NCBI RefSeq assembly: GCF_004405125.1
Contig: NZ_SORX01000001.1
Span: forward strand, 441,780 to 505,779
Length of the DNA stretch: 64,000 bases
Origin: Jeotgalibacillus salarius
GTDB lineage: Bacteria; Bacillota; Bacilli; Bacillales; Jeotgalibacillaceae
Direction: 5' to 3'
Numbering within the stretch: position 1 is the stretch's first letter; every line of letters begins with the position of its first letter. A program made the translations under genes and the position numbers. The notes below the pieces were generated by a model. It was not told the origin of the DNA. It saw only the letters and a list, made by a program, of their open reading frames with translations, and searched no databases. Shown here piece by piece: positions 38,017 to 48,529 of this stretch.

Positions 38017-39096
38017 TTAAGCTTCTCCATTATTCATCGCTTCCATTTTAGCTGATTGCTCTTCTAAAATAAGCGCCTCGATGATTTCATCCATTTTACC
38101 CTGGAGAATCTGATCAAGCTTCTGGATCGTTAAGCCGATACGGTGATCCGTAACTCGGTTTTGCGGGAAGTTATATGTGCGGATACGCTCTGAGCGGTCA
38201 CCTGTTCCGACAGCTGACTTTCGGACAGCGTCATATTCAGCACGCGCTTCCTGTTCGAACTTGTCATAAATACGCGCACGAAGAATCTTCATCGCTTTTT
38301 CTTTATTCTTAATTTGTGATTTTTCATCCTGCATCGATACCACGACACCTGTTGGGACGTGTGTCAGACGTACTGCTGACATTGTCGTATTAACAGACTG
38401 ACCACCCGGTCCGCTTGATGCAAATGTATCTACACGGATATCTTTTTCATGAATATCCACCTCAACGTCTTCTACTTCCGCCAGGCAGGCAACGGTTGCA
38501 GTTGACGTATGAATACGACCGCCTGATTCTGTTTCAGGCACACGCTGAACCCTGTGCGCGCCGTTTTCATATTTCATTTTAGAATAGGCACCTGTTCCAT
38601 TAATCATAAATGTGATTTCCTTATATCCGCCAACGCCTGTTGTGCTGGCATCCATCACTTCAATTTTCCAGCCCTGCGCTTCGGCAAAACGGCTGTACAT
38701 GCGATAAAGGTCGCCGGCAAATAATGCCGCCTCGTCTCCACCAGCTGCGCCGCGCACTTCCATAATTACGTTCTTATCATCATTAGGGTCTTTTGGTAAA
38801 AGAAGCACATGTAGTTTTTCTTCCAGCTCTTCAATTTCTGCTGAAAGTTCATTGACTTCTTCCTTTACCATGTCGCGCATATCAGCATCAAGTTTCTCGT
38901 TCAGCATTTCTCTTGCTTCTTTATGTTGCTCAAATACTTCTTTGTAACGGCGGTAAGTCTCAACAGTTTGAGACAGGTCTGACTGTTCTTTTGAGTACTC
39001 CCGAAGTTTGTTCGTATCATTGACAATTTCAGGGTCACTAAGTAATTCATTTAATTTATCATAACGGTCTTCTACCGATTGTAATCGATCAAACAT
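38017..39096 (-). CDS. prfA: Peptide chain release factor 1
   Basis: The 359-residue factor reads UAA and UAG stops. It has the GGQ motif in [16 protein letters not shown], which promotes peptide release, and the codon-reading P-x-T tripeptide as PET in [13 protein letters not shown]. All domains are complete. It overlaps or abuts prmC. A dispersed element ends about 76 bp upstream of the start. Confidence 0.96.
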   Translation of the reverse strand: MFDRLQSVEDRYDKLNELLSDPEIVNDTNKLREYSKEQSDLSQTVETYRRYKEVFEQHKEAREMLNEKLDADMRDMVKEEVNELSAEIEELEEKLHVLLLPKDPNDDKNVIMEVRGAAGGDEAALFAGDLYRMYSRFAEAQGWKIEVMDASTTGVGGYKEITFMINGTGAYSKMKYENGAHRVQRVPETESGGRIHTSTATVACLAEVEDVEVDIHEKDIRVDTFASSGPGGQSVNTTMSAVRLTHVPTGVVVSMQDEKSQIKNKEKAMKILRARIYDKFEQEARAEYDAVRKSAVGTGDRSERIRTYNFPQNRVTDHRIGLTIQKLDQILQGKMDEIIEALILEEQSAKMEAMNNGEA

Positions 39097-39171
39097 GATA
39101 TCTTCACCTCTTTAGTTAGTATAGCCGATGACAGTGCGTCTCACAACTGAAATCAGCTTCTCTGAAACCGG

Positions 39172-39292
39172 ATGATGGCAGCTTCAGGCGGATGCTTTCC
39201 GGACGGCGGTCGCTGAGCCTCCTCGCCTTCGGCTGCGGGGTCTCAGCTGTCCCGCTAATCGTCCCGGAGTCCCCGCCTTACGCTACCATCAT
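39172..39292 (+). repeat. Dispersed structured element, family A, forward
   Basis: Full copy with CTTCAGGCGGATGCTTTCC, GAGCCTCCTC, CGCCTTCGGCTG hairpin, GGGGTCTC and GGAGTCCCCGCCTTACGC. Outer ends ATGATGG/CCATCAT pair perfectly. It is upstream of prfA. Confidence 0.85.
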
Positions 39293-39324
39293 ACTCAATT
39301 TTTCATTTCAAAGTCACATGCTTT

Positions 39325-39375
39325 AAAAAGAGAATCATTCTCTCTCCAATCGGAATGTGAAGAAAATGATTCTCT
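39325..39375 (-). terminator. Terminator of tdk
   Basis: On the minus strand AGAGAATCATT and AATGATTCTCT pair perfectly around a 25-base loop that can partly pair further, followed by TTTTT. Confidence 0.8.
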
Positions 39376-39392
39376 GTCTAAAGTGTTATGGA

Positions 39393-39995
39393 TTAAACTT
39401 TTTCTGATGAAACGGTTACGCCTTTTGGTACTTCGTGGTGATGGCGGCAGCGTGGTTCGTAGGCTTCTGATGCGCCGACTAAGATAACTGGATCGTCATA
39501 GCCTGCAGGACGTCCTTCGATTAATCGCTGCGTCCGGCTTGCAGGTGATCCGCAAACTGCACATACTGCCTGGAGCTTTGTTACTTGTTCTGCAAGTGAC
39601 ATCAGGTGTGGAACCGGACCAAATGGCTCCCCTCGGAAATCCTGATCCAGACCGGCTGTTATTACGCGAAATCCTTTATCTGCAAGCTGAGTGATCACTT
39701 TAATTACACCTTCGTCGAAAAACTGAACTTCATCGATGGCAATCAGGTCTGCCTGATCTGTTACTTGTTCGAGGATGTCTGTAGAGTGCTCAACAGGAAC
39801 AGCAATGACCGAAGCACCATTGTGTGAAACGATGGCTTCTTCACTGTAGCGATCGTCGAGTTTTGGTTTAAATACAAGAATGTGCTGTCTTGCAAATTGA
39901 GCGCGTCTCACGCGTCTGATTAGTTCTTCTGATTTTCCGGAAAACATACTTCCACAAATTACTTCTACCCAGCCAGTCTGTTTCATTACGTACAC
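39393..39995 (-). CDS. tdk: Thymidine kinase
   Basis: The 200-residue type II enzyme phosphorylates thymidine in salvage. The P-loop is [15 protein letters not shown], the Mg motif is DEVQFFD, and a structural zinc is held by the pairs in CAVCGSP and the C-terminal CRHHH lid. The likely start is GTG at 39995, which gives [12 protein letters not shown] like Bacillus Tdk. The ATG three codons later is possible. Confidence 0.95.
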   Translation of the reverse strand: MYVMKQTGWVEVICGSMFSGKSEELIRRVRRAQFARQHILVFKPKLDDRYSEEAIVSHNGASVIAVPVEHSTDILEQVTDQADLIAIDEVQFFDEGVIKVITQLADKGFRVITAGLDQDFRGEPFGPVPHLMSLAEQVTKLQAVCAVCGSPASRTQRLIEGRPAGYDDPVILVGASEAYEPRCRHHHEVPKGVTVSSEKV

Positions 39996-40063
39996 GTTTC
40001 CTTCAGCTCCTTTGGTTCGTTAGCAGTAGTGCCTATGTAAATGTTAGTTATTCTTTAAAAACC

Positions 40064-40138
40064 GCTGTCCCTTTCCGTGGGGAACTCCTCTTTCCTGCCC
40101 CCGGGCGGGAGTCTGCGTTCCCCACTCCAAGGGACAGC
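40064..40138 (+). repeat. Dispersed element, family C, forward, minimal form
   Basis: 75 bp bounded by a perfect GCTGTCCCTT/AAGGGACAGC repeat with TGGGGAAC/GTTCCCCA inside. The GAGCCTCCTC-GGGGTCTC central arm is missing, as in the 37034 copy of family A. It lies upstream of tdk. Confidence 0.8.
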
Positions 40139-40307
40139 TGATTTTTGGGATTAGAATCTTTGTTACTACATCAACATATAGTGTTAAAAAAAGTAAATAT
40201 ATTTGATCCACAGTATGGTTTAAGTCTATTGAAAAACACCTCTTCGTTCAAGAGGCGATTTGACTGAATCTGTTGTTTTATTCCCTTAATTGGCGATTTT
40301 AACCGTA

Positions 40308-40342
40308 AAAAAACAGGCAAGAAATTGATTCTCGCCTGTTTT
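40308..40342 (-). terminator. Terminator of rpmE
   Basis: On the minus strand AAAACAGGC and GCCTGTTTT pair, with AGAA/TTCT extending the stem, followed by a T-run. It lies 13 bp after the rpmE stop. Confidence 0.88.
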
Positions 40343-40354
40343 GATTTACGGATA

Positions 40355-40555
40355 TTACTTAAGACCGTATTTTTTGTTGAAGCGATCAACACGGCCGTCC
40401 GCTGCTGCGAACTTCTGACGTCCTGTGTAGAATGGATGGCATTCAGAACAAACCTCAATACGAATGTCTTCCTTAACAGAACCTGTTTCAAATTCATTAC
40501 CGCAAGTACATGAAACCTTTGCAGTTTTGTAATTTGGATGAATTTCAGTTTTCAT
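40355..40555 (-). CDS. rpmE: Ribosomal protein bL31, zinc-binding form
   Basis: The 66-residue protein opens [27 protein letters not shown] and has the cysteine pairs CTC and CSEC. It is therefore the zinc-containing paralogue rather than the zinc-free YtiA type. It joins the large subunit near the central protuberance. I chose the ATG at 40555, which is 8-9 bp after AGGAG; the upstream ATG at 40564 overlaps that site. It lies between rho and tdk as in Bacillus. Confidence 0.95.
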   Translation of the reverse strand: MKTEIHPNYKTAKVSCTCGNEFETGSVKEDIRIEVCSECHPFYTGRQKFAAADGRVDRFNKKYGLK

Positions 40556-40712
40556 CTCAGTCATCTCCTTCCGCCCTGAACCATCTGGAACAGAGTAAGT
40601 ATCTTACATACTAGCATGGTGCCAGATATGTTTCAAGCACACTGCTTACATTATAGCAGGCTCCCTTGAGTGTAGCAACCTTGTTTCCGAAAAATGTTTG
40701 GTACAAGAGAAC

Positions 40713-40836
40713 GGCTGGTCTGCGCTTCAGGCGGACGCTTTCCGGACGGAGGTTGCTGAGCCTCCTCGGCTTCGCCTGTGGGGTCTCAGCTTCCCTCTAA
40801 TCGTCCCGGAGTCGCCGCCTTACGCTCCGACCAGCC
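40713..40836 (+). repeat. Dispersed structured element, family A, forward
   Basis: Full copy bounded by perfect GGCTGGTC/GACCAGCC. Core blocks are all present. It lies upstream of rpmE and is paired with the reverse family C copy 42 bp away. Confidence 0.85.
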
Positions 40837-40877
40837 TGAGTTAAACAAAAAAACTTAAAGTAATTTATTATCACTCA

Positions 40878-41004
40878 GCGCCTACTTGGAGTGCAGGACG
40901 GAGACTCCCGCCCCAGGAAGGGACAGGTGAGACCCCGGAAGCGAAGCTGAGGAGGCTCACCGCCCGGGGGCAGGAAAGCGCAGTCCTGCACGGAAAGGAG
41001 GTGC
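40878..41004 (-). repeat. Dispersed structured element, family C, reverse
   Basis: Reverse copy with GGAGACTCC, GTGAGACCCCGG, GAGGAGGCTCAC and GGAAAGCGCAG blocks. GTGCAGGAC/GTCCTGCAC pairs perfectly, and the outer GCGCCTACTT/AAGGAGGTGC pairs at 8 of 10. It lies 18 bp after the rho stop. Confidence 0.82.
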
Positions 41005-41021
41005 GGTTCTGCAAGAAAAAA

Positions 41022-42296
41022 TTAAGACTTACGCCCGCTTGTTTTCATTTCTTCGGTCAGGTTTTCAAAGAATTCCTGGTTGGTTTTTGTCTGGCGGATT
41101 TTGCGTACGAGACGCTCTCCGAAGTCGTGCGAATCTGTCAGCGCACGGCGGATCGCCCATAGTTTATCAAGGTGATCTTTTGTGACGAGCAGTTCTTCTT
41201 TACGCGTACCGCTGCGGCGAACGTCAATTGCAGGGAAAATTCGGCGCTCAGCCATGCTGCGATCAAGGTGGAGCTCCATGTTACCTGTTCCTTTGAATTC
41301 CTCATAGATCACTTCATCCATACGGGACCCTGTATCTACGAGTGCGGTAGCAAGGATTGTTAAGCTGCCTCCTTCTTCGATGTTACGTGCAGCACCGAAG
41401 AACCTTTTCGGACGGTGGAACGCAGCTGGGTCAATACCACCTGAAAGTGTACGGCCGCTTGGTGGGATTACCAGGTTATAGGCACGCGCCAGACGTGTGA
41501 TACTGTCCATTAAAATCACAACATCACGCTTGTGTTCAACAAGGCGCATTGCGCGCTCAAGAACTAATTCTGCGACTTTGATATGGTTTTCCGGCACTTC
41601 ATCAAATGTTGAGCTGACAACATCACCAGCTACAGAACGCTCGATATCCGTTACTTCCTCAGGTCTTTCATCAATAAGTAGGACAATCAGTTCCGCTTCC
41701 GGATGATTCGTTGTGATTGAATTTGCAATTTCTTTCATCAGCATCGTTTTACCGGCTTTTGGAGGTGCAACGATTAAACCACGCTGACCAAATCCTACTG
41801 GAGATACTAAGTCCATAATGCGGGTAGAAAGCTGTCTCTGCTGGTTTTCAAGCTTGATTTTGCGATCGGGATATAAAGGAGTGAGCGCTGGAAAATGCAC
41901 ACGTTCTTTAGAAGTTTCAGGATCATCACCGTTTACAGCTTCAACATGAAGCAGACCGAAATAGCGTTCGTTTTCTTTAGGCGGCCTTACTTTACCTGAA
42001 ACTTTATCTCCATTACGCAGATCAAACCTGCGGATCTGTGAAGCAGAAATATAAATATCTTCTGAACTTGGTGAGTAATTAATCGGGCGCAGGAAGCCGA
42101 ATCCTTCCGACTGAATAACTTCCAGCACGCCTTCCATAAAGAAATAGCCTTCCTGCTCAGCACGTGATTTCAGGATTGCAAAAATTAATTCTTTCTTCGT
42201 CAGTTTGCTGTAATACGATACACGATATTCTTTTGCCAGTTCATATAATTCTTTTAATTTCATATTGTCGAGTGACGACATTTTTAATTCTTCCAT
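41022..42296 (-). CDS. rho: Transcription termination factor Rho
   Basis: The 424-residue hexameric RNA helicase ends unstructured transcripts. The N-terminal RNA-binding part has [16 protein letters not shown] and a cold-shock-like fold. The ATPase core has the P-loop [11 protein letters not shown] and the Walker B region [16 protein letters not shown]. The start is uncertain: I use the ATG at 42296, but the ATG at 42281 (MSSLDNMK) is 9 bp after GGAAG and is also credible. It is followed by a dispersed element rather than a clear terminator. Confidence 0.95.
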   Translation of the reverse strand: MEELKMSSLDNMKLKELYELAKEYRVSYYSKLTKKELIFAILKSRAEQEGYFFMEGVLEVIQSEGFGFLRPINYSPSSEDIYISASQIRRFDLRNGDKVSGKVRPPKENERYFGLLHVEAVNGDDPETSKERVHFPALTPLYPDRKIKLENQQRQLSTRIMDLVSPVGFGQRGLIVAPPKAGKTMLMKEIANSITTNHPEAELIVLLIDERPEEVTDIERSVAGDVVSSTFDEVPENHIKVAELVLERAMRLVEHKRDVVILMDSITRLARAYNLVIPPSGRTLSGGIDPAAFHRPKRFFGAARNIEEGGSLTILATALVDTGSRMDEVIYEEFKGTGNMELHLDRSMAERRIFPAIDVRRSGTRKEELLVTKDHLDKLWAIRRALTDSHDFGERLVRKIRQTKTNQEFFENLTEEMKTSGRKS

Positions 42297-42475
42297 AAAG
42301 GACACCACGCTTCTGTTATTTTAAATGCTTCTTCAGCGAATCTATTGTGCTTGAATATGTTTGTGAGGATAACTAATTGAAATAGAGGTTGTGTAGCTGA
42401 AGTCATTCATTATTCTACTCTTATTTTTCCGGACAATCAACGGTGAAAATTGTCGGTTAGTCAGTACTTGTGTAA

Positions 42476-42606
42476 TCGCTTATGATTTCCGCTTCGGGCA
42501 GATGCTTTCCGCGGCCGGGCGCTGAGCCATCAGGCTTCGCCGTGATCGTCTCACCTGACCCTTCCTGCCGCAGGAGTCACCGCCCTACGCTCCAATCAAC
42601 GCTTAG
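42476..42606 (+). repeat. Dispersed structured element, variant family A, forward
   Basis: Variant copy with GCTTTCCGCGGCCGGGCGCTGAGCC, CAGGCTTCGCCGTG and GGAGTCACCGCCCTACGCTCC-like ends. GAGCCTCCTC is shortened to GAGCCATCAGG, as in the 51028 copy. Outer TGATT/AATCA pair. It lies upstream of rho. Confidence 0.75.
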
Positions 42607-42690
42607 AAATTTAATCATCACCAGGAAACCTGTATTCAAACATAGTCTGATACGTTGATATTAATGATGAAAAAGCTAACCTGAGCAATT

Positions 42691-42712
42691 CCTCGGCGTT
42701 CAGGACGGAGAG
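42691..42712 (-). repeat. Remnant of a reverse family C element
   Basis: CGTTCAGGACGGAGA matches the outer end of the reverse C copy at 51215. The remainder is lost. It lies about 85 bp from the forward copy at 42476, keeping the forward-reverse pairing seen elsewhere. Confidence 0.5.
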
Positions 42713-42741
42713 GAATAGCGGTTACTAATATGATCAAACGA

Positions 42742-42775
42742 AAAAACTCCAGGTATGTCATCACCTGGAGCTTTT
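42742..42775 (-). terminator. Terminator of glpX
   Basis: On the minus strand CTCCAGGTG and ACCTGGAG pair around an 8-base loop and are followed by TTTTTT. It starts 7 bp after the glpX stop. Confidence 0.88.
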
Positions 42776-42781
42776 CGACAT

Positions 42782-43744
42782 TTATCTCATGACAAGATTC
42801 GGCTTTTTCTTCAGGCTGTGTGTGCCTTTGATGAAACGAACTGTCCCTGATTTTGCACGCATAACGAGAGAATCGGTTTCACCGTAAGTAGCTTTGAACT
42901 GGACGCCTTTCAGGAGTTCGCCATCTGTTACGCCCGTTGCAGCGAAAATTGCATCGTCACCCCGAACCAGATCTTCCATACGAAGTACCTGACTAACATC
43001 AATATTCATTGCTTTACAGCGCGCTGCTTCTTCCTCATTCTGAGGCAATAAGCGACCCTGGATTTCTCCACCCAGACACTTCAACCCTACCGCAGCAATG
43101 ACCCCTTCAGGTGCACCGCCTGATCCGAAAAGAATGTCAACGCCTGTCTGATCAAATGCTGTGTTAATGGCACCTGCAACGTCCCCATCATTAATCAGTT
43201 TGATGCGGGCACCTGCTGCTCGCAACTCCTCAATAATTTTAGCATGACGTTCACGGTATAAAACCGTTGCCACAACATCTTCCACATCTTTGTTTTTTGC
43301 TTTGGCAACTGCTCTCAGGTTATCAATAACAGGTGCATTAATATCAATGCAGCCTACCGCTTCCGGTCCAACCGCAATTTTGTCCATGTACATATCAGGT
43401 GCATTCAATAGATTGCCGTGGTCTGCAACTGCAAGAACAGCCAGTGCATTCCATCCTCCGGAAGCGACAATATTTGTACCTTCAAGTGGATCTACTGCTA
43501 CGTCGAGACGGGGACCATAGCCTGTTCCCAGCTTCTCGCCGATATAAAGCATTGGCGCTTCATCCATTTCACCTTCACCGATTACAACAGTACCCTTCAT
43601 CGGAATCGTATCGAATACATCACGCATCGCGGTGGTTGCTGCGTCATCTGCTTCCATTTTCAATCCGCGTCCCATCCATCTTGCTGATGATAATGCTGCT
43701 GCTTCCGTTACACGTACAAGCTCCATTGATAAACTGCGTTCCAT
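42782..43744 (-). CDS. glpX: Fructose-1,6-bisphosphatase class II
   Basis: The 320-residue enzyme dephosphorylates fructose 1,6-bisphosphate in gluconeogenesis. It has [25 protein letters not shown] at the start, the metal motif [12 protein letters not shown], and [13 protein letters not shown] chose the ATG at 43744, which matches the family N-terminus and has GAGGGG about 9 bp upstream; the frame is open for 16 more codons. Equivalent to Bacillus ywjI, and lies between murZ and rho. Confidence 0.95.
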   Translation of the reverse strand: MERSLSMELVRVTEAAALSSARWMGRGLKMEADDAATTAMRDVFDTIPMKGTVVIGEGEMDEAPMLYIGEKLGTGYGPRLDVAVDPLEGTNIVASGGWNALAVLAVADHGNLLNAPDMYMDKIAVGPEAVGCIDINAPVIDNLRAVAKAKNKDVEDVVATVLYRERHAKIIEELRAAGARIKLINDGDVAGAINTAFDQTGVDILFGSGGAPEGVIAAVGLKCLGGEIQGRLLPQNEEEAARCKAMNIDVSQVLRMEDLVRGDDAIFAATGVTDGELLKGVQFKATYGETDSLVMRAKSGTVRFIKGTHSLKKKPNLVMR

Positions 43745-43822
43745 GTCATCCATCCCCTCGTGGTTAATCATTCCACGATCAGTATAACACATTGTTTTTT
43801 AATATGACATACTAATGAAAAA

Positions 43823-45109
43823 CTATGCGTTATTTACTTGTTCAAGTTCTTCATTCGACATCTCTTCACGCCAAATAACTGCGCCAAGACCTGATAGCTT
43901 TTCAATTAAATCACTGTATCCGCGGTCGATGTGCTCAAGTCCTGTCACTTCAGTAATACCTTCTGCCATCAGACCTGCAATGACAAGCGAAGCACCTGCA
44001 CGTAAGTCAGAAGCCTTCACTCTCGCACCCTGCAACACAGATGGTCCGTAAATCATTGCTGTACGACCTTCTGTTTTAATATTGGCGTTCATCCGCTTCA
44101 GTTCGTCAATGTGTTTAAAACGGGCTGAATAGATTGTATCTGTCACCATTGCTGTACCATGAATCTTAGTCATTAATGACGTCATTGGCTGCTGGAGATC
44201 TGTCGGGAACCCAGGATAAACAAGGGTCTGAATATCAATCGATTTTAAATTTTCCGCTTTTCCAATGTAAATATCTTCGTCTCCAATTTCAATCGGCACA
44301 CCCATTTCACGCAGCTTTGCAATGAGTGATTCGATATGAAGGGGAATGACATTGTTAATGGTCACACCTTCCCCGGCTGCCGCAGCTAAAATCATAAATG
44401 TTCCTGCCTCAATACGATCAGGAATAATTGTGTGGCGCGTGCCTTTCAGCTCTTCCACACCTTCAATTCTGATGACATTTGTCCCAGCACCTTTTATATT
44501 TGCACCCATATTACTTAAAAGTGTAGCAACATCAATAATTTCAGGTTCTTTTGCTGCGTTTTCGATAATCGTCTGACCTTTTGCTTTAACAGCTGCAAGC
44601 ATAATATTGATGGTTGCACCTACACTCACAACGTCCAGATAAATGCGCGCACCCTTCAGTTCATCAGCACGCAGATAAAGCGCTCCCTGTTCGTTTGTCA
44701 CTGTTGCACCGAGTGCTTCAAAACCTTTGATGTGTTGATCAATTGGACGTGGTCCAAGGTAGCAGCCACCAGGGAGACCGATTGCTGCTTTTTTAAACTT
44801 TCCAAGCATTGCACCCATTAAATAATAGGATGCACGCAGTTTTTTTACTTTCCCATTCGGTAATGGCATGGCAACCATTCCTTCAGGATCTACTCGCATC
44901 TCACCATTTTCAAACTCTACACTTCCGCCAATTTCTTCAAGCAGCGCCTGCAGTGTGCTAACGTCTGAAATATTCGGTAAACCCTCGATCACAGTTGGAG
45001 AGTCTGCAAGAATTGTTGCAGGGATCAGCGCAACCGCACTGTTTTTTGCTCCACTGACTTTTATATTACCCTTAAGGGGATTGCCCCCTTCAATTTTTAA
45101 CTTCTCCAT
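43823..45109 (-). CDS. murZ: UDP-N-acetylglucosamine 1-carboxyvinyltransferase 2
   Basis: The 428-residue enzyme adds enolpyruvate to UDP-GlcNAc, the first committed step of peptidoglycan precursor synthesis. The catalytic cysteine lies in [15 protein letters not shown] (about residue 117), and the N-terminal [18 protein letters not shown] is the family start. The place beside tal and fbaA matches the second Bacillus copy (MurAB/MurZ) rather than MurAA. Confidence 0.95.
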   Translation of the reverse strand: MEKLKIEGGNPLKGNIKVSGAKNSAVALIPATILADSPTVIEGLPNISDVSTLQALLEEIGGSVEFENGEMRVDPEGMVAMPLPNGKVKKLRASYYLMGAMLGKFKKAAIGLPGGCYLGPRPIDQHIKGFEALGATVTNEQGALYLRADELKGARIYLDVVSVGATINIMLAAVKAKGQTIIENAAKEPEIIDVATLLSNMGANIKGAGTNVIRIEGVEELKGTRHTIIPDRIEAGTFMILAAAAGEGVTINNVIPLHIESLIAKLREMGVPIEIGDEDIYIGKAENLKSIDIQTLVYPGFPTDLQQPMTSLMTKIHGTAMVTDTIYSARFKHIDELKRMNANIKTEGRTAMIYGPSVLQGARVKASDLRAGASLVIAGLMAEGITEVTGLEHIDRGYSDLIEKLSGLGAVIWREEMSNEELEQVNNA

Positions 45110-45197
45110 AAGATTAAAGCTCCTTCCGAACCAGCTCTTTTGCTATTTATCATGTGTATTTCCAGCTGAATCATGTGTGAAGGAAGCAGGATTTCAA

Positions 45198-45839
45198 TTA
45201 TTTCCGATCGTTCCAGTCGTTTAGAAATGCTTCGATTCCCGCTTCCGTAAGTGGATGTTTGAATAACTGATGTAAAACCTTTAATGGACATGTTGCAATA
45301 TGTGCACCATTCAGTGCAGCCTGTGTTACATGCATCGGGTGACGGATTGATGCCGCAATGATTTCCGATTTAATGTCATGCATAATAAATATATCAGAAA
45401 TCGTGCTGATCAGATCCATTCCGTCATGACCGATATCGTCCAGACGGCCAAGGAAAGGCGATACATATGAAGCGCCTGCGCGTGCTGCCATCAGTGCCTG
45501 ATTTGCACTGAAAATCAGCGTAACATTTGTTTTAATGCCTTCTTTGGCGAATGCCGCAGTCGCTTTCAGTCCATCAGGAGTCATGGGGACTTTAACGGTG
45601 ATATTCGGTGCGATTGCAGCCAGTTCTTTACCTTCTCTGATCATACCTTCTGCATCAAGAGAAATAACTTCTGCACTGACAGAACCGTCTACGAGTGAGG
45701 TAATTTCTTTAAGCCGGTCGTGAAACGAAATACCTTCTTTCGCTACAAGCGACGGGTTTGTTGTGACTCCGTCGATAATCCCCCAGCTGTGTGCTTCCTT
45801 GATCTGGTCCATATTTGCTGTGTCAATGAAAAATTTCAA
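45198..45839 (-). CDS. tal: Transaldolase, small FSA/TalC type
   Basis: The 213-residue protein is a single TIM barrel. The Schiff-base lysine is K83 in [44 protein letters not shown] is diagnostic. It moves dihydroxyacetone between pentose-phosphate sugars, or acts as fructose-6-phosphate aldolase. Equivalent to ywjH; it lies between fbaA and murZ. A dispersed element begins 42 bp upstream of the start. Confidence 0.94.
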   Translation of the reverse strand: MKFFIDTANMDQIKEAHSWGIIDGVTTNPSLVAKEGISFHDRLKEITSLVDGSVSAEVISLDAEGMIREGKELAAIAPNITVKVPMTPDGLKATAAFAKEGIKTNVTLIFSANQALMAARAGASYVSPFLGRLDDIGHDGMDLISTISDIFIMHDIKSEIIAASIRHPMHVTQAALNGAHIATCPLKVLHQLFKHPLTEAGIEAFLNDWNDRK

Positions 45840-45880
45840 TATAATCCCATCCTTTGTTATGTAGTTTGTCTTTGATAAAC

Positions 45881-46002
45881 GTTGATCTGCGCTTCAGGCG
45901 GACGCTTTCCGGACGGAGGTTGCTGAGCCTCCTCGCCTTCGGCTGTGGGGTCTCAGCTTCCCTCTAATCGTCCCGGAGTCGCCGCCTTACGCTCCGATCA
46001 AC
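45881..46002 (+). repeat. Dispersed structured element, family A, forward
   Basis: Full copy bounded by perfect GTTGATC/GATCAAC. It is nearly identical through the middle to the copies at 40713 and 60289 (TCCGGACGGAGGTTGCTGAG). It lies upstream of tal. Confidence 0.85.
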
Positions 46003-46104
46003 TTCGTGAGACTCCAAAAATATGAATAGTAATGTAAAAAAATACCTGAGAATGATCAAATATTTCTACATACCCTGAAGTTCATTGAATAAAAGCTGCA
46101 TTCA

Positions 46105-46242
46105 GGCTTTGATTGAAGCGGGAGGGTCGAGACTCCTGCGGAAAAACGATCGGTCGAGACCCCGGAAGGCAGTGGTTTTCTGCCTGAGGAGGCTCGGACG
46201 TTCGTCCGCGGAAAGCGAGACCCTCCCGTGGAAATCAAAGCC
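46105..46242 (-). repeat. Dispersed structured element, family B, reverse
   Basis: Reverse copy with two perfect nested pairings, GGCTTTGATT/AATCAAAGCC and GGGAGGGTC/GACCCTCCC. It holds GCGGAAAAACGATCGGTCGA and GAGGAGGCTCGG blocks. It is the partner of the forward copy at 45881 and follows the fbaA terminator. Confidence 0.85.
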
Positions 46243-46261
46243 GGTTACGTAAGACTGTTTT

Positions 46262-46340
46262 AAAAAAGGCTGACTCAAAAAACGGTTGGGCCGCTTATTA
46301 TTAAATAAGCAGCTTGCCTGTTTGTGAGCCAGCCTCTTTT
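46262..46340 (-). terminator. Terminator of fbaA
   Basis: On the minus strand AGGCTGGCTCA and TGAGTCAGCCT pair with one mismatch, enclosing a second GCTGCTTATT/AATAAGCGGC hairpin, and are followed by TTTTTT. Confidence 0.8.
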
Positions 46341-46384
46341 GATATGACTCAATTTCTACCCCTTGAAACCGAGTGACGAGTTAC

Positions 46385-47242
46385 TTATGCTTTGTTAGAT
46401 GAACCGAATTCACGCATTTTGCCGATTACTGTTTCTTTAATCACTTCACGCGCTGGTCCAAGATATTTACGTGGGTCAAACACTTCTGAATCAGCAGCAA
46501 GTACTTCACGTACTTTCTTAGCTGATGCAAGTTGGTTTTCTGTGTTCACATTGATTTTGGCTGTTCCATAAGAAATCGCTTTTTTGATATCTTTTGTCGG
46601 AATGCCTGTTCCGCCGTGAAGAACGATTGGTACGCCTGCTTCGTTACCGATTTGCTCCATTTCCTTGAATCCAAGGTTTGGTTCGCCTTTGTAAGGACCA
46701 TGAACTGATCCAAGCGCTGGTGCAAGTGTGTCGATACCTGTGCGTTCCACAAGTTCTTTACATTCTTTAGGATCTGCATAAATCACACCATCAGCAACCA
46801 CGTCATCTTCCTGGCCGCCTACAACACCAAGTTCAGCTTCTACAGAAACTCCTTTAGCGTGTGCGTATTCAACAACTTTAGAAGTTACTTCCACGTTCTC
46901 TTCGAAAGGACCGTGTGAAGCGTCAATCATAACAGATGTGAAACCTGCGTCGATTGCTTCTTTACACTTGTCAAAGCTTGAACCGTGGTCAAGGTGAATT
47001 GCCACCGGTACAGTGATTTTTAAGTCTTCAAGAAGACCTTCAACCATTTTCACCACAGTTGTAAATCCGCTCATGTAGCGGGCAGCGCCTTCAGAAACAC
47101 CAAGAATTACAGGTGATTTTTCTTCTTCAGCAGCCTGAAGAATCGCCTGAGTAAATTCAAGGTTATTCAAGTTGAACTGACCTACTGCATAGCTCCCATC
47201 CTTCGCTTTGTTCAGCATATCTGTCATTGATACTAATGGCAT
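46385..47242 (-). CDS. fbaA: Fructose-bisphosphate aldolase class II
   Basis: The 285-residue zinc enzyme cleaves fructose 1,6-bisphosphate in glycolysis. Metal and substrate motifs are [16 protein letters not shown] (about residue 75), [17 protein letters not shown], and [11 protein letters not shown] with the later [13 protein letters not shown] chose the ATG at 47242, which has GGAGG 9 bp upstream; the frame stays open 25 codons further. It lies between spo0F and tal as in Bacillus. Confidence 0.96.
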   Translation of the reverse strand: MPLVSMTDMLNKAKDGSYAVGQFNLNNLEFTQAILQAAEEEKSPVILGVSEGAARYMSGFTTVVKMVEGLLEDLKITVPVAIHLDHGSSFDKCKEAIDAGFTSVMIDASHGPFEENVEVTSKVVEYAHAKGVSVEAELGVVGGQEDDVVADGVIYADPKECKELVERTGIDTLAPALGSVHGPYKGEPNLGFKEMEQIGNEAGVPIVLHGGTGIPTKDIKKAISYGTAKINVNTENQLASAKKVREVLAADSEVFDPRKYLGPAREVIKETVIGKMREFGSSNKA

Positions 47243-47393
47243 AATTTGTTTCCTCCTTTGATTAAATGGCATTACATTCACCTTTGAAAGTGCACGTACG
47301 CCCCTTATGGTGTACAACCATATCCTTTAGTATCATACCAAACGTTGAGGAAATTTACCATGCCGACAGCTTATCTTTTGTGTATAAGACGCT

Positions 47394-47753
47394 CTAATTT
47401 GCCTTCACATGCTCTTTAACGAGGTTGCGGATATCCTGAATGTCAAATGGCTTTGCAATGTGTGTAAGCGCTCCCAAAGCTTCTGCTTCCTGTATCATGC
47501 CAAGTTCACCATAGGCTGTCATAATAATGACTTTGATATCCGCTTCTTTTTCTTTCATTTTTCTTAAAATTTCTATGCCGTCCATGCCCGGAATTTTCAT
47601 GTCGAGTAACACCAGATCAGGCTCTTCTTTTAAAAGTGCCAGTGCTTCCAAACCGTTAGCTGCCTGAAATGTTTCATAGCCTTCTTTTTCAAGGATTTCG
47701 TTCAGTAAAATTCGAATGCCGAATTGATCATCTACAATTAAAATTTTTTCCAC
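47394..47753 (-). CDS. spo0F: Sporulation phosphorelay response regulator Spo0F
   Basis: The 119-residue protein is a lone receiver domain with no output domain. It has the acidic pair D8-D9 in [16 protein letters not shown], the phospho-acceptor Asp51 in [17 protein letters not shown], Thr in IIMTAYG, and Lys in AKPFD. It takes phosphate from sporulation kinases and passes it to Spo0B and then Spo0A. The start appears to be TTG or GTG at 47753 with GAGGTG upstream. A sigma-H promoter and a 0A box precede it. Confidence 0.95.
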   Translation of the reverse strand: MEKILIVDDQFGIRILLNEILEKEGYETFQAANGLEALALLKEEPDLVLLDMKIPGMDGIEILRKMKEKEADIKVIIMTAYGELGMIQEAEALGALTHIAKPFDIQDIRNLVKEHVKAN

Positions 47754-47858
47754 AATTTACACCTCTTCTTTGTGATTCCCAGCCCCAATTATCTTTTTAT
47801 TCTCTCTTTAATAATAGATGAATAATGACGGTTTCTCAATCTGCCCTTATTATGGTAC

Positions 47859-47885
47859 ATTCAACACAAACATATGAGTTCCTTC
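47859..47885 (-). promoter_or_regulatory. Sigma-H promoter of spo0F
   Basis: On the minus strand GAAGGAACT (47885-47877) is separated by 11 bp from GTTGAAT (47865-47859), a full match to the sigma-H pattern RnAGGAnnT-N11-RnnGAAT. It is about 105 bp before the start codon. Confidence 0.75.
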
Positions 47886-47913
47886 CTATTAATAAATAAA
47901 ACGTTTGCGCTTT

Positions 47914-47920
47914 TTCGACA
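47914..47920 (-). promoter_or_regulatory. Spo0A box upstream of spo0F
   Basis: On the minus strand the perfect 0A box TGTCGAA lies 28 bp upstream of the sigma-H -35 region. It sits between spo0F and the divergent ywjG. Confidence 0.65.
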
Positions 47921-47954
47921 ATTAATAACAATTTCAATCGAAAGGATGATAATT

Positions 47955-48473
47955 ATGCTGAAAATGTTCACCACACAACTGACCGGACTGTTCGGAAGAC
48001 TGCAGTCTAAAGAAGAAATGGAAATTGAAAATGCCGCCCGTCTGTTAGCCCAGGCTTCGGTAGGTGACGGTTTTATTTATATAAAGGGGTTTGGAGAAAT
48101 GACAGGAGTTGCCGCGGAAGCGATTCAGGGTGAAGAGCCGCTCGAAGGTGTCAGAGAATTGCAGGATGCCGATGGGCTAACTGTCGCCGACCGCGTTCTG
48201 CTTGTGACCCGGAGATCAAATGATCCGCAGGCAATGGTTTTTGCAGAAAAACTGATTGAAGCTGAAGTTCCTTTTGCAGTCATTGCAGGGAAAGTAAAAG
48301 ATGCAGAGGGTGACCTTCAGGAAAAAGCGGACTCTTTCCTGAACACACAGACTGTCCGCGGCATGCTGCCAGATGAACTAGGAGGAAGATTCGGCTTCCC
48401 GTCTCTGATGTCTGCGTTGTATTTGTATCATGGTGTGAAGTTTGTGCTGGATGAGATTTTGGAGGATTACTAA
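47955..48473 (+). CDS. ywjG: YwjG family protein (DUF2529)
   Basis: This 172-residue protein belongs to a family of unknown function kept beside spo0F in Bacillus. It looks like a SIS-type fold: IENAARLLAQASVGDGFIYIKGFGEM, a Rossmann-like middle (RVLLVTRRSNDPQAMVFAEKL) and the C-terminal GMLPDELGGRFGFPSLMSALYLYH. I chose the ATG at 47955, eight bases after AGGA; earlier ATGs at 47874 and 47946 lack ribosome sites. It is on the plus strand, divergent from spo0F. Confidence 0.85.
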   Translation: MLKMFTTQLTGLFGRLQSKEEMEIENAARLLAQASVGDGFIYIKGFGEMTGVAAEAIQGEEPLEGVRELQDADGLTVADRVLLVTRRSNDPQAMVFAEKLIEAEVPFAVIAGKVKDAEGDLQEKADSFLNTQTVRGMLPDELGGRFGFPSLMSALYLYHGVKFVLDEILEDY

Positions 48474-48478
48474 TAAAT

Positions 48479-48514
48479 AAAGTTCCTATTCCATTTTGGA
48501 TAGGAACTTTTTTT
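48479..48514. terminator. Terminator between ywjG and the convergent membrane gene
   Basis: AAAGTTCCTATTCC and GGATAGGAACTTT pair with one bulge and are followed by seven T on the plus strand. It can also serve the minus-strand gene. Confidence 0.88.
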
Positions 48515-48529
48515 GTGCTCAGGGTTGTC

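Noticed and set aside
46056-46238. Open frames covering the dispersed elements, for example after fbaA and near 3326-3601
   Set aside because: The GC-rich elements are free of stops in some frames, but no start signals or conserved peptides occur and the same frames are broken in other copies.
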